NCBI GenBank assembly: GCA_045545175.1
Contig: JAZQAK010000027.1
Location: forward strand, 1-22,414
DNA: 22,414 nt
Direction of reading: 5' to 3'
Origin: RGIG6165 sp045545175
GTDB lineage: Bacteria; Bacillota; Clostridia; Oscillospirales; Feifaniaceae
In this document: piece after piece, positions 14,994 to 21,896 of the stretch
Layout: each line of letters starts with the position of its first letter
How positions within the stretch are numbered: position 1 is the stretch's first letter
Notes under the pieces: model-generated
Databases searched by the model: none
The model's input: only the letters and a program-made list of their open reading frames with translations
What the model was told of the DNA's origin: nothing
Position numbers and translations under genes: made by a program

Positions 14994-16268
14994 TTAATCC
15001 TCAATTCTTATTGTGGCGCTTTTGGCATGAGCTGTCAAACCTTCCTTTTGTGCAAAGAAGGAAACGTCGCTTGCAACTCTCTTTAATGCATCGTAGGTGT
15101 AGTACGTATACTGTGTTTTCTTTACAAAATCGTCAACTGACAACGGGCTTGAGAACTTTGCAGTTCCGCTTGTCGGAAGCGTATGGTTTGCCCCTGCAAG
15201 ATAGTCACCCAAAGCCTCAGGGCAATTTCTGCCCATAAAAATTGAGCCTGCATGGCGAATTCCGTCAAGATAATCAAACGGATTATCCACACATAATTCA
15301 AGGTGCTCGGGGGCAATTTCATTGGATATCTCAATAGCCGCATCAAGAGTGTCAGCAACAATAATCTTGCCGTTGGCGTCAATCGACTTCCTTGCAATTT
15401 CACTACGTTCAAGAAGAGGTATCTGAACTTCAAGTTCTTTTTGAACAGTGAGCGCCAAATCCATTGAATCTGTAACAAGCACGGCACTTGCCAGAACGTC
15501 GTGCTCAGCCTGTGAGAGCAAATCTGCCGCAACGTAACGCGGATTGCTCTTTCCGTCAGCAACAATTAAAATTTCACTCGGACCTGCAATCATATCAATC
15601 GAAACTATGCCGTATACCTGACGTTTTGCTTCGGCAACGAAAGCATTACCGGGGCCTACAATCTTGTCAACCTTAGGAATGGTTTCCGTACCGTATGCCA
15701 ATGCCGCAATAGCCTGCGCACCGCCAACCTTGAAAATTCGGTCCACGCCCGCAACTGATGCCGCCGCCAGTATTACAGGATTGATTTTACCCTCAGCATT
15801 GGGCGGTGTAACAATTACAACCTCGCCAACGCCTGCAATTTTAGCAGGAATGGAATCCATCAGAACTGTTGACGGATAAGCCGCCGTTCCGCCGGGAACG
15901 TAGAGGCCTGCACGGTCAACGGGGATAACCTTCTGTCCGGTAACGATGCCGTTTTCGTCATTTATTATAAAGCCGTTACGAACTTGTTTCTCGTGAAATT
16001 TCCGTATATTTCTTGCGGCAGTTTTAAGTATTTCCAAAAACCTTGGTTCAACCTGTGCCACTGCCTCATCAATTTCTTCTTTGGTAACCTCAAGAGCAGA
16101 AAGTTTCGCCTTATCAAACTTTTCACAGTATTCAAAAAGGCTTTTATCCCCATTTGTTTTTACATTTTCTATTATTTCGGTAACAATTGCTTCAACGTCC
16201 ATTTCCGGCACAACACGCGCAAAAATATCGTTATTTGCAACCTCACCGTATTTCAAAATCTTTATCAT
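14994..16268 (-). CDS. hisD: Histidinol dehydrogenase
   Basis: A 424-residue zinc enzyme that oxidises histidinol to histidine in two NAD-dependent steps, the last reaction of the pathway. The expected motifs are GGTAAYPSTVLM, VGPGNAFVAEAKRQV, IAGPSEILIVAD, LLSQAEHD (zinc ligands), APEHLEL and PEALGDYLAGANHTLPT. The length matches the family. The start is ATG at 16268, overlapping the hisG stop by four bases, with GGAGG seven to eight bases upstream. Confidence 0.98.
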   Translation of the reverse strand: MIKILKYGEVANNDIFARVVPEMDVEAIVTEIIENVKTNGDKSLFEYCEKFDKAKLSALEVTKEEIDEAVAQVEPRFLEILKTAARNIRKFHEKQVRNGFIINDENGIVTGQKVIPVDRAGLYVPGGTAAYPSTVLMDSIPAKIAGVGEVVIVTPPNAEGKINPVILAAASVAGVDRIFKVGGAQAIAALAYGTETIPKVDKIVGPGNAFVAEAKRQVYGIVSIDMIAGPSEILIVADGKSNPRYVAADLLSQAEHDVLASAVLVTDSMDLALTVQKELEVQIPLLERSEIARKSIDANGKIIVADTLDAAIEISNEIAPEHLELCVDNPFDYLDGIRHAGSIFMGRNCPEALGDYLAGANHTLPTSGTAKFSSPLSVDDFVKKTQYTYYTYDALKRVASDVSFFAQKEGLTAHAKSATIRIED

Positions 16269-16894
16269 TTTTTGTCCTCCATCTGGCAGGTCATACTTTG
16301 AAGTATCTTTTCAATTTGCTCATTCTTGAATTTAAAACTTGCTTTATTGGCAATAAGCCTTGCGCTTATCGGAACGATTTCCTCGAGAACTTCAAGATTG
16401 TTTTCCTTAAGGGTTGTGCCCGTTTCAACAATATCCACAATTACATCCGAAAGTCCTAAAATCGGAGCAATTTCAATTGAGCCGTTTAAGTGAATGATGT
16501 CAATTTCACGGCCGATTGATGCGTAATAATTCTTTGCAATATTACTGAATTTGGTAGCCACTCTCAAAGTTTTCTGAGTATTGTCACGGAAATCCTTTTT
16601 GCCCGCAACAGCCATACGGCATTTGCCTATATCAAGGTCAAGCAGTTCATAAATATCGGGTTCGTATTCAAGCAAAATATCCTTGCCTGCAACACCGATA
16701 TCAGCCGCACCGTGTTCAACGTAAATCGCAACGTCCGAAGGTTTTACCCAAAAATAACGTATACCCTTTTCCTCATTTTCAAAAATCAATTTGCGGTTGG
16801 TTTCCTTGATTGAAGGACATTCAAAACCCGCCTTTTCAAACATTGCATAAACCTTTTCACCAAGTCTTCCCTTTGGAAGTGCAACATTAAGCAT
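16265..16894 (-). CDS. hisG: ATP phosphoribosyltransferase catalytic subunit (short form)
   Basis: A 209-residue HisG of the short type, catalysing the first committed step from PRPP and ATP to PR-ATP. MLNVALPKGRLGEKVYAMFE is the canonical N-terminus; GAADIGVAGKDIL and DVIVDIVETGTTLKENNLEV bind PRPP and phosphate. It lacks the C-terminal ACT-like regulatory domain of long HisG, so it needs HisZ, which is encoded directly upstream. The ATG at 16894 is preferred because homologues start here; it overlaps hisZ by eight bases. TTG codons at 16903 and 16912 are alternatives close to the GGAGG/GAGG sequences. Confidence 0.96.
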   Translation of the reverse strand: MLNVALPKGRLGEKVYAMFEKAGFECPSIKETNRKLIFENEEKGIRYFWVKPSDVAIYVEHGAADIGVAGKDILLEYEPDIYELLDLDIGKCRMAVAGKKDFRDNTQKTLRVATKFSNIAKNYYASIGREIDIIHLNGSIEIAPILGLSDVIVDIVETGTTLKENNLEVLEEIVPISARLIANKASFKFKNEQIEKILQSMTCQMEDKK

Positions 16895-18014
16895 TGTTTT
16901 CAATTTCCTCAACCTCCGTTTTGCATAATCTTACCAATCTTTTATACGTCAGTTTTTCAGGCTTTGTCTTTTGAGCAATAACCGTCTCACCTTTATCTAT
17001 AAGCTTCTTTACTGCACTATTTACGTCGCAAAGTTTTGCATCCTCATCGTATAACAACACGGTAGAAACGTCATAATCGTGACTGTCTTCATAAATTCTT
17101 TCAAGTAAGTCAAGATACACCGCAAAGCCGATTGCACCGCTTTTACGTGACATTTTTTTCATAAGATTATCATACTGACCTCCCGACAGAACACCTTCGG
17201 GAACGCCGTTTACAAAGCCTTTAAATACGACACCGTTGTAATATCCCATATCATTGACAACCGAAAAGTCTATTCTTACTTTATCGGCACATCCGACAAG
17301 GGTAAGCATTTCCGTTATGTTTTCGAGCTGTTTGATTGCATCAGAAAACTTTTCTGCCTGTGGCAATGATTTAAGTTTTTCAATAACCTTATCAGGCGCA
17401 CCGTAAACTGTAACCAGCTTCTTAAGAAGGTCAGTTGACTTTTCGTCTATACCTTCTGCAGCACATACTGCACTGATACCACCTACGTTCTTCTCACCCA
17501 GCGCTTTGAGCAAAGCCGTCTTGCCGTTTAACGAAATTTCTATACCTTCCATTGCCTGAGACACGATTCCCATATGAGATATGTCCAATATATAATCCTT
17601 CGATATACATTCAAGGCTTTTTGCCGCAAGCATTACTACCTCGCAGATGCAATAATCATCTATATCGCCGATTGCCTCAAGTCCCGTCTGCATAATCTCT
17701 TTAAAAGCCCTTGTTTCCGATGAGGCACGGTAAACGTTTTCATTATAATACATCTTCTGCACAGCAGCAGTATCTTCACGGCTGTTTTTAATTATAGAAA
17801 GGGTTACGTCCGGCTTAAGTGCCATAAGTTTGCCGTCAACGTCAGTAAACGTAATAATATTCTCAGAAACAAGAAAATCCTTGTTACGTACGTAAAGGTC
17901 ATATTCCTCAAACTTGCTCATACGGTATTTCATATATCCGTACTTTGAATAAAGCTCGCGCAGCCTGAATATTATCTTTTCATCATTTTCCAAAACCGAA
18001 TTTATATTATTCAT
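16887..18014 (-). CDS. hisZ: ATP phosphoribosyltransferase regulatory subunit
   Basis: A 375-residue class II aminoacyl-tRNA synthetase paralogue related to histidyl-tRNA synthetase but without tRNA charging activity. It forms a hetero-octamer with short HisG and passes on feedback inhibition by histidine. Remnants of synthetase motif 2 are seen in KMYYNENVYRASSETRAFKE followed by IMQTGLEAIG, and the C-terminal GVLSGGQYDNLMKKM region corresponds to the histidine-site glycine loop. The ATG at 18014 is one base past the stop of the regulator gene; an ATG at 18035 would overlap it by 20 bases and is less likely. The pairing with short HisG supports the call. Confidence 0.95.
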   Translation of the reverse strand: MNNINSVLENDEKIIFRLRELYSKYGYMKYRMSKFEEYDLYVRNKDFLVSENIITFTDVDGKLMALKPDVTLSIIKNSREDTAAVQKMYYNENVYRASSETRAFKEIMQTGLEAIGDIDDYCICEVVMLAAKSLECISKDYILDISHMGIVSQAMEGIEISLNGKTALLKALGEKNVGGISAVCAAEGIDEKSTDLLKKLVTVYGAPDKVIEKLKSLPQAEKFSDAIKQLENITEMLTLVGCADKVRIDFSVVNDMGYYNGVVFKGFVNGVPEGVLSGGQYDNLMKKMSRKSGAIGFAVYLDLLERIYEDSHDYDVSTVLLYDEDAKLCDVNSAVKKLIDKGETVIAQKTKPEKLTYKRLVRLCKTEVEEIENNA

Positions 18015-18015
18015 T

Positions 18016-18312
18016 TTACTCTGCCTCGCTTTCATAAAGTTTTATAAGTGCTTTCTTATATCCGTCGCTGCCGTAATTAAGGCATTTATTTACACGGCTG
18101 ATTGTTGCTGTGCTCGCACCGGTGCCCTTAGATATCTCAATATAACTTTTATTCTGATGTAACATCTCTGCAACCTGAAATCTTTGTGACATATCCTGAA
18201 TTTCCTTTATTGTGCAGATATCCTCAAAAAAACTCAAAGCCTCTTCCTTCGTTTCAAGTTTTATAACTACTTCCATCAATCTTTGAAACTCGGGAGTCTG
18301 TATATTTGCCAT
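18016..18312 (-). CDS. yerC: YerC/YecD-type TrpR-like regulator, probable histidine repressor
   Basis: A 98-residue helix-turn-helix protein of the TrpR superfamily, YerC/YecD branch. LCTIKEIQDMSQR-like and GTGASTATISRVNKCLNYGS segments match the family; the latter is the DNA-recognition helix. In Firmicutes this family has been linked by comparative genomics with control of histidine genes, and here it is the first gene of the his operon, one base before hisZ, which is strong contextual support. The ATG at 18312 is used; the GTG at 18321 sits on top of the AAGGA ribosome binding site. Autoregulation through the nested inverted repeats at its promoter is likely but inferred. Confidence 0.9.
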   Translation of the reverse strand: MANIQTPEFQRLMEVVIKLETKEEALSFFEDICTIKEIQDMSQRFQVAEMLHQNKSYIEISKGTGASTATISRVNKCLNYGSDGYKKALIKLYESEAE

Positions 18313-18331
18313 AATTTTCACATCCTTACGA

Positions 18332-18373
18332 ATTATACTTTAGAATTTTACCATAGTAAAGTAATAAATTCAA
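18332..18373 (-). promoter_or_regulatory. Histidine operon promoter with nested inverted repeats
   Basis: Two overlapping sigma-A promoters are readable on the minus strand: TTGAAT-17-TAAAAT with TGG before the -10 (18368-18373, 18345-18350) and TTTACT-17-TATAAT (18355-18360, 18332-18337). Across them lie a perfect outer repeat TACTTTA (18336-18342) / TAAAGTA (18357-18363) and an inner one TTTAC (18347-18351) / GTAAA (18356-18360), a candidate binding site for the YerC-type regulator. Confidence 0.65.
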
Positions 18374-18402
18374 TAGTTAAAACAAATATTTATAAAAAAA
18401 TT

Positions 18403-18427
18403 ACGGGATTGCAACAAGCAACCCCGT
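18403..18427. terminator. Hairpin terminator upstream of the his promoter
   Basis: Ten-base arms (ACGGGATTGC and GCAACCCCGT, one mismatch) with a five-base loop and T-runs on both sides. It lies upstream of the his promoter and insulates the operon from tRNA-region read-through. Nothing else was recognised between it and 18485. Confidence 0.85.
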
Positions 18428-18485
18428 GATTTTTTGAAATTTTGAACTAAATCCGTTTTATCTGACCGAAAGCAAATTTCATTGA

Positions 18486-18517
18486 AAAAAGCGTACTGAA
18501 AATTCAGTACGCTTTTT
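18486..18517 (-). terminator. Terminator after the partial tRNA-Lys copy
   Basis: A perfect repeat with 15-base arms, AAAAAGCGTACTGAA and its complement, around two bases. It sits directly beside the duplicated tRNA 3' end, as the terminator at 18698-18733 does beside the real tRNA. Confidence 0.9.
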
Positions 18518-18518
18518 C

Positions 18519-18536
18519 TGGTGACTCATCCGAGAT
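18519..18536 (-). repeat. Duplicated 3' end of tRNA-Lys (18 bp)
   Basis: TGGTGACTCATCCGAGAT is identical to the 3' end of the tRNA-Lys gene including CCA (18734-18751), 215 bases away in the same orientation. The rest of a tRNA is absent. Confidence 0.9.
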
Positions 18537-18697
18537 ACGGTGCGCTCACTCATTTTTCGACCACCCCGGGCGGTACCCGAAATCCTTCGTGTGCTCCCGA
18601 CTTCACAGTTCGCAAAACTTATCGCAGTTTTGCGACTGCTTCGACGAACGCTTTTGCTTCGCAAAAAGGTTCTCAGTCCCGTACGGCTTACCAAATA
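18537..18697. repeat. Hairpin-rich noncoding segment between tRNA-Lys and its partial copy
   Basis: About 160 bases, richer in G+C than the neighbours, with small palindromes such as CGCAAAACT/AGTTTTGCG (18611-18619, 18626-18634) and CTTTTGC/GCAAAAAG (18651-18668). Open frames pass through on both strands but none has a ribosome binding site or any protein-like sequence. It could be a small repeat element inserted at the tRNA 3' end or a relic of a tandem tRNA gene. Confidence 0.45.
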
Positions 18698-18733
18698 AAG
18701 AAAGAGAAGACACTGATGTGTCTTCTCTTTCTT
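18698..18733 (-). terminator. Terminator of tRNA-Lys
   Basis: Sixteen-base arms (AAGAAAGAGAAGACAC and its complement) around TGAT, directly after the tRNA CCA on the minus strand. Confidence 0.9.
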
Positions 18734-18809
18734 TGGTGACTCATCCGAGATTCGAACTCGGGACACCCTGCTTAAAAGGCAGGTGCTCTGCCGACTGAGC
18801 TAATGAATC
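18734..18809 (-). tRNA. tRNA-Lys (anticodon UUU)
   Basis: A 76-base tRNA gene with encoded CCA. The acceptor stem is GATTCAT with ATGAGTC (one G-U pair), the D-arm contains TAGCTCAGTCGGCAGAGCA, the anticodon stem-loop is CCTGCCTTTTAAGCAGG with anticodon TTT, and the T-arm is CCGAGTTCGAATCTCGG. It has its own near-consensus promoter and a strong terminator. Confidence 0.98.
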
Positions 18810-18829
18810 GTATTTTCTAATGCTTGACT

Positions 18830-18858
18830 ATTATACCACTCCAAACGCCTCGTGTCAA
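18830..18858 (-). promoter_or_regulatory. Consensus promoter of tRNA-Lys
   Basis: TTGACA (18853-18858), a 17-base spacer and TATAAT (18830-18835), preceded by TGG on the minus strand: a perfect match in both boxes. Confidence 0.93.
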
Positions 18859-18889
18859 GCATTTTTCAAGGCTTATTGTAATAAAAAAC

Positions 18890-18912
18890 GGGGACACAGA
18901 TTCTGTGTCCCC
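18890..18912 (-). terminator. Terminator after rplL
   Basis: A perfect 10-bp stem (GGGGACACAG and its complement) with a three-base loop and U6 on the minus strand. It separates the ribosomal protein genes from the tRNA. Confidence 0.93.
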
Positions 18913-18935
18913 ACTTTTCTGTCATTTAACTAAAA

Positions 18936-19310
18936 TTACTTAAGTTCAACCTTAGCGCCAGCTTCTTCAAGCTTAGCCTTCATAGCTTCAGCTTCTTCCT
19001 TAGCTACGTTTTCCTTAACTGTTGAGGGAGCACCGTCAACGAGGTCCTTAGCTTCCTTAAGACCGAGACCTGTGATTTCACGTACTGCCTTGATAACAGC
19101 GATCTTGTTAGCGCCTGCTTCAGCAAGTGCTACTGTGAATTCAGTCTTTTCTTCAGCAGCTGCTGCACCGCCTGCTGCGGGTGCTGCTGCTACAACTGCT
19201 GCTGCAGCTGATACGCCAAATTCTTCTTCAAGTGCCTTAACGAGTTCTGAAAGTTCAAGAACTGAAAGAGTTTTTACTTCTTCAACAAATTTTTCGATTT
19301 TTTCGCTCAT
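18936..19310 (-). CDS. rplL: 50S ribosomal protein bL12 (L7/L12)
   Basis: A 124-residue acidic stalk protein that recruits translation factors to the 50S subunit. An N-terminal dimerisation helix (KIEKFVEEVKTLSVLELSEL), an alanine-rich hinge (AAAVVAAAPAAGGAAAAEE) and the conserved C-terminal domain (NKIAVIKAVREITGLGLKEA, then KDLVDGAPSTVKE) are all in place. The start follows GGAGG at about nine bases. It is cotranscribed with rplJ and is followed by a strong terminator rather than by rpoB. Confidence 0.99.
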   Translation of the reverse strand: MSEKIEKFVEEVKTLSVLELSELVKALEEEFGVSAAAAVVAAAPAAGGAAAAEEKTEFTVALAEAGANKIAVIKAVREITGLGLKEAKDLVDGAPSTVKENVAKEEAEAMKAKLEEAGAKVELK

Positions 19311-19352
19311 TGTAATAATCCTCCGTAATTATAATTATAGTTGTCTGGAGCT

Positions 19353-19850
19353 TTACGCTTCCTGTTTTTCTGCAATCTGATTGAGAACGACTGCAAGGTT
19401 CTTGATGGGCGCATTCAAAGTAAATACGAGCTGTGTAAGCAGTGTTTCCTTTGAAGGTGTCTTTGCGAGCGCCTGTACTTCGTCGAGAGAAACTACTTTT
19501 CCTTCAACAAAGCCTGCTTTTACTTTAAAGTTATCGTGCTTTTCTGCGAATGTGCAAAGAATCTTTGCAGGAGCAATAACGTCTTCCGTAGAAGTTGCGA
19601 TAGCTGTTGTGCCTTCGAGAACGTTTTCAACTTCTTCAAGACCTGTTTCTCTTACAGCGAATCTGAGAAGTGTGTTCTTTACAACTGTGTACTCAACGCC
19701 TGCTTCACGCATTTCACGACGAAGTGCTGTATCGTCTTCAACCGTTGTACCCTTGTAATCTACGATTACGCCGGCAGCTGAATTCTTAAGTCTCTCAATA
19801 AGAGCTGCTACAGCTTCCTTCTTGGCATTTAAGATTTTCTCACTTGCCAT
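19353..19850 (-). CDS. rplJ: 50S ribosomal protein uL10
   Basis: A 165-residue protein that anchors L7/L12 dimers to the ribosomal stalk base. VDYKGTTVEDDTALRREMRE, then VEYTVVKNTLLRFA, are the rRNA-binding signature, and the C-terminal helix binds L12. The start is ATG at 19850 behind GGAGGTGA. A typical L10 leader precedes it, so excess L10 (or L10-L12 complex) is expected to repress the rplJL unit. Confidence 0.98.
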   Translation of the reverse strand: MASEKILNAKKEAVAALIERLKNSAAGVIVDYKGTTVEDDTALRREMREAGVEYTVVKNTLLRFAVRETGLEEVENVLEGTTAIATSTEDVIAPAKILCTFAEKHDNFKVKAGFVEGKVVSLDEVQALAKTPSKETLLTQLVFTLNAPIKNLAVVLNQIAEKQEA

Positions 19851-19883
19851 GTTTTTGGTTTCACCTCCGTATTTTAGTTAAAA

Positions 19884-20020
19884 CCGAAGACATAAGAAAA
19901 TGCACCTTCTTAAACAGGAAGGTGCATTAAAATCACATAGTAATTCTCACATCTTCCTCGGCAGGATATTTAAACCAAACGGTACCTGCTGTCTTCGGAG
20001 ACGGACTTAATCCGTCAGAT
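19884..20020 (-). promoter_or_regulatory. L10 leader with attenuator hairpin
   Basis: The minus strand carries the conserved L10-binding core: a GACGGA/TCCGTC hairpin (20000-20016), then CCGAAGACAGCAGG and, after a gap, ATCCTGCCGAGG, as in the Firmicutes L10 leader (Rfam L10_leader). A hairpin with TGCACCTTC/GAAGGTGCA arms followed by a U-rich stretch (19899-19928) is the likely terminator. A perfect nine-base complement, TGTCTTCGG (minus strand of 19884-19892) with CCGAAGACA (19990-19998), brackets that hairpin and may take part in the switch. Confidence 0.85.
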
Positions 20021-20029
20021 GACTTATTA

Positions 20030-20058
20030 ATAATATCAATTATTCCCTCAAAAGTCAA
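20030..20058 (-). promoter_or_regulatory. Promoter for rplJ-rplL
   Basis: TTGACT (20053-20058), a 17-base spacer and TATTAT (20030-20035) on the minus strand, beginning only eight bases after the rplA stop. It gives rplJL a start of its own besides read-through from rplKA. Confidence 0.8.
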
Positions 20059-20066
20059 GCACAAAT

Positions 20067-20762
20067 TTATGCGCCGAACTTAGAAGAATTAACTTTGATG
20101 CCGGGACCCATAGTAGTTGCGATAACGCAGCTTCTGATGTACTGACCCTTAGCAGCCGCAGGTCTAGCCTTAACGATTGCTGTCATAAGTGTATCAAGGT
20201 TTTCACCGAGCTTTTCGGGACCGAATGATACCTTACCAACGGGACAGTGGATGATATTTGTCTTATCAAGTCTGTACTCGATCTTACCGGCTTTGATCTC
20301 AGCGATAGCCTTAGCAACGTCCATCGTTACCGTACCAGCCTTAGGTGTAGGCATAAGGCCCTTAGGACCAAGCACCTTACCAAGACGACCAACAACGCCC
20401 ATCATATCGGGTGTTGCAACAACGATGTCGAAGTCGAACCAGTTTTCGCCTGTAATCTTAGCTACGAGTTCATCGGAGCCAACGTAGTCAGCACCAGCCT
20501 CTTCAGCTTCCTTAATCTTGTCGCCCTTCGCAAATACAAGTACTCTTACTTTCTTACCTGTACCGTGCGGAAGTACAACTGCACCTCTGACCTGCTGGTC
20601 AGCGTGTCTTGAGTCAACACCCATCTTAAGGTGTACTTCAAGTGTTTCATCAAACTTTGCCTTTGCTGTCTTGCAAACGAGTTCAAGTGCTTCGGCAGAG
20701 TCGTATAACTTTGACTTATCGATCAGTTTTGCACTGTCGATATATTTCTTTCCTCTTTTCAC
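20067..20762 (-). CDS. rplA: 50S ribosomal protein uL1
   Basis: A 231-residue L1 protein, the mobile stalk component that moves deacylated tRNA out of the E site and also represses its own operon by binding mRNA. KVLGPKGLMPTPKAGTVT and the flanking GRLG are the family signature; the two-domain order is complete. The start is GTG at 20762, seven bases after a full AGGAGG. A 23S-like L1-binding motif precedes it, next to another before rplK, giving autogenous control. Confidence 0.99.
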   Translation of the reverse strand: MKRGKKYIDSAKLIDKSKLYDSAEALELVCKTAKAKFDETLEVHLKMGVDSRHADQQVRGAVVLPHGTGKKVRVLVFAKGDKIKEAEEAGADYVGSDELVAKITGENWFDFDIVVATPDMMGVVGRLGKVLGPKGLMPTPKAGTVTMDVAKAIAEIKAGKIEYRLDKTNIIHCPVGKVSFGPEKLGENLDTLMTAIVKARPAAAKGQYIRSCVIATTMGPGIKVNSSKFGA

Positions 20763-20778
20763 AGATTATCCTCCTATA

Positions 20779-20809
20779 GTGGTTATTGCGGAATTTCATA
20801 TCCTCCCAC
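20779..20809 (-). promoter_or_regulatory. Putative L1-binding 23S rRNA mimic before rplA
   Basis: The minus-strand RNA has GTGGGAGGA at its 5' side and TTCCGC followed by ACCAC at its 3' side. The GUGG/CCAC outer stem and GUGGGAGG resemble the L1 site of 23S rRNA (GGUGGGAGG...UACCACC). It lies just upstream of the rplA ribosome binding site. Confidence 0.65.
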
Positions 20810-20821
20810 AAATTTACGGGC

Positions 20822-21247
20822 TTAGTCCTCTACGGTTACGCCCATGCTTCTTGCAGTACCTGCAATCATGCTCATCGCACTTTCGATAGATGCCGCATTA
20901 AGGTCAGGCATCTTTGTCTCTGCTATCTTCTGAACCTGTTCCTTAGTAAGCTTTGCAACCTTTGTCTTGTTCGGAGTACCCGAAGCAGTCTCAATGCCTG
21001 CTGCCTTCTTAATAAGAACTGCTGCCGGCGGAGTCTTTGTGATAAAGGTGAATGAACGGTCTGCATAGACTGTGATAACAACAGGGATTATCATACCCAT
21101 ATTGTCTTTTGTTCTCTCATTGAATTCTTTTGTAAACTGCATGATGTTGACACCGTGCTGACCGAGTGCCGGACCTACCGGTGGTGCAGGACTTGCCTTT
21201 CCTGCTTCAATCTGCAGTTTAATAAAACCGGTAACTTTCTGAGCCAT
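20822..21247 (-). CDS. rplK: 50S ribosomal protein uL11
   Basis: A 141-residue protein of the GTPase-associated centre, binding the 23S thiostrepton loop with L10. GFIKLQIEAGKASPAPPVGP and LGQHGVNIM form the N-terminal domain, and the C-terminal RNA-binding end is MSMIAGTARSMGVTVED. The start is ATG at 21247 behind GGAGGTG. It precedes rplA by 59 bases that hold an L1-binding motif. Confidence 0.99.
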   Translation of the reverse strand: MAQKVTGFIKLQIEAGKASPAPPVGPALGQHGVNIMQFTKEFNERTKDNMGMIIPVVITVYADRSFTFITKTPPAAVLIKKAAGIETASGTPNKTKVAKLTKEQVQKIAETKMPDLNAASIESAMSMIAGTARSMGVTVED

Positions 21248-21269
21248 GTTTACACCTCCTTGACTAAAT

Positions 21270-21311
21270 GTGGTAAGCGGAATACCTTAAACAAATTTGT
21301 ATTCCTCCCAC
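21270..21311 (-). promoter_or_regulatory. Putative L1-binding 23S rRNA mimic before rplK
   Basis: The minus-strand RNA pairs GTGG/CCAC at the ends and GGAATAC/GTATTCC inside, with the same GTGGGAGGA...TTCCGC...ACCAC frame as the site before rplA. This is the classical position for L1 autogenous control of the L11-L1 operon. Confidence 0.7.
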
Positions 21312-21343
21312 TATAACAAGCACCGATGTGCCAGTTAACTTTT

Positions 21344-21874
21344 TTATTCGGCTTCTTCTACCTGACTGAGATCTACCTCTACAGGCATCGGACGACCGAA
21401 CATGGATACCATTACTCTGATCTTCTTGGTATTCGGATTTACTTCCTCCACAGTACCGGTATTTCCGGCAAGCGGACCTGCGATAACCTTGACGGTGTCA
21501 CCTTCCTTGAACTTGACGTTCATAGTGCGGACCTCAACGCCAAACGCCTCAACCTCTTTGTCTGTAAGAGGAACGGGCTTACCGCCGGGACCTACGAAGC
21601 CCGTGCAACCGCGAATGCTGCATACAACGTGCCACGTATCATCCGACATAACCATTTTGACCATCACGTATCCGGGAAACAGTTTTCTTTCCGTTTCCTT
21701 TTCTTCGTTATTTTCCTTTACTTCAACAACCGTTTCCGTAGGTATTTTGACATCAAGAATCACGTCATGAAGTTTTCTGTTCTCCACGATTTTTTCAAGA
21801 TTCGTCATTACCTTGTTCTCATAACCGGAGTAGGTATGAACGACATACCACTTCAGATCCGCATTTTCAGACAT
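21344..21874 (-). CDS. nusG: Transcription termination/antitermination factor NusG
   Basis: A 176-residue protein binding the RNA polymerase clamp, affecting pausing and coupling to translation. The N-terminal NGN domain (KWYVVHTYSGYENKV, then LFPGYVMVKM and WHVVCSIRG.TGFVG) is followed by a C-terminal KOW domain (FKEGDTVKVIAGPLAGNTGT). The start is ATG at 21874 behind AAGGAG. It sits in the usual place between secE and rplK, but codon use changes abruptly just upstream of its start. Confidence 0.99.
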   Translation of the reverse strand: MSENADLKWYVVHTYSGYENKVMTNLEKIVENRKLHDVILDVKIPTETVVEVKENNEEKETERKLFPGYVMVKMVMSDDTWHVVCSIRGCTGFVGPGGKPVPLTDKEVEAFGVEVRTMNVKFKEGDTVKVIAGPLAGNTGTVEEVNPNTKKIRVMVSMFGRPMPVEVDLSQVEEAE

Positions 21875-21896
21875 AGCTTGTCTCCTTGTGCGGTAA

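Noticed and set aside
18374..18480. T-box or histidine leader peptide upstream of the his operon
   Set aside because: No T-box sequence, no run of histidine codons, and the hairpin at 18403-18427 lies upstream of the promoter rather than in the leader.
18479..18798. Open frames on both strands across the tRNA-Lys region (69-95 codons)
   Set aside because: They run through tRNA and terminator sequences, lack ribosome binding sites and show no protein-like features.
21305..21335. Promoter-like TTAACT-17-TATAGT before rplK
   Set aside because: The predicted start would fall inside the L1-binding motif and truncate it; probably chance, with transcription coming from upstream of nusG.
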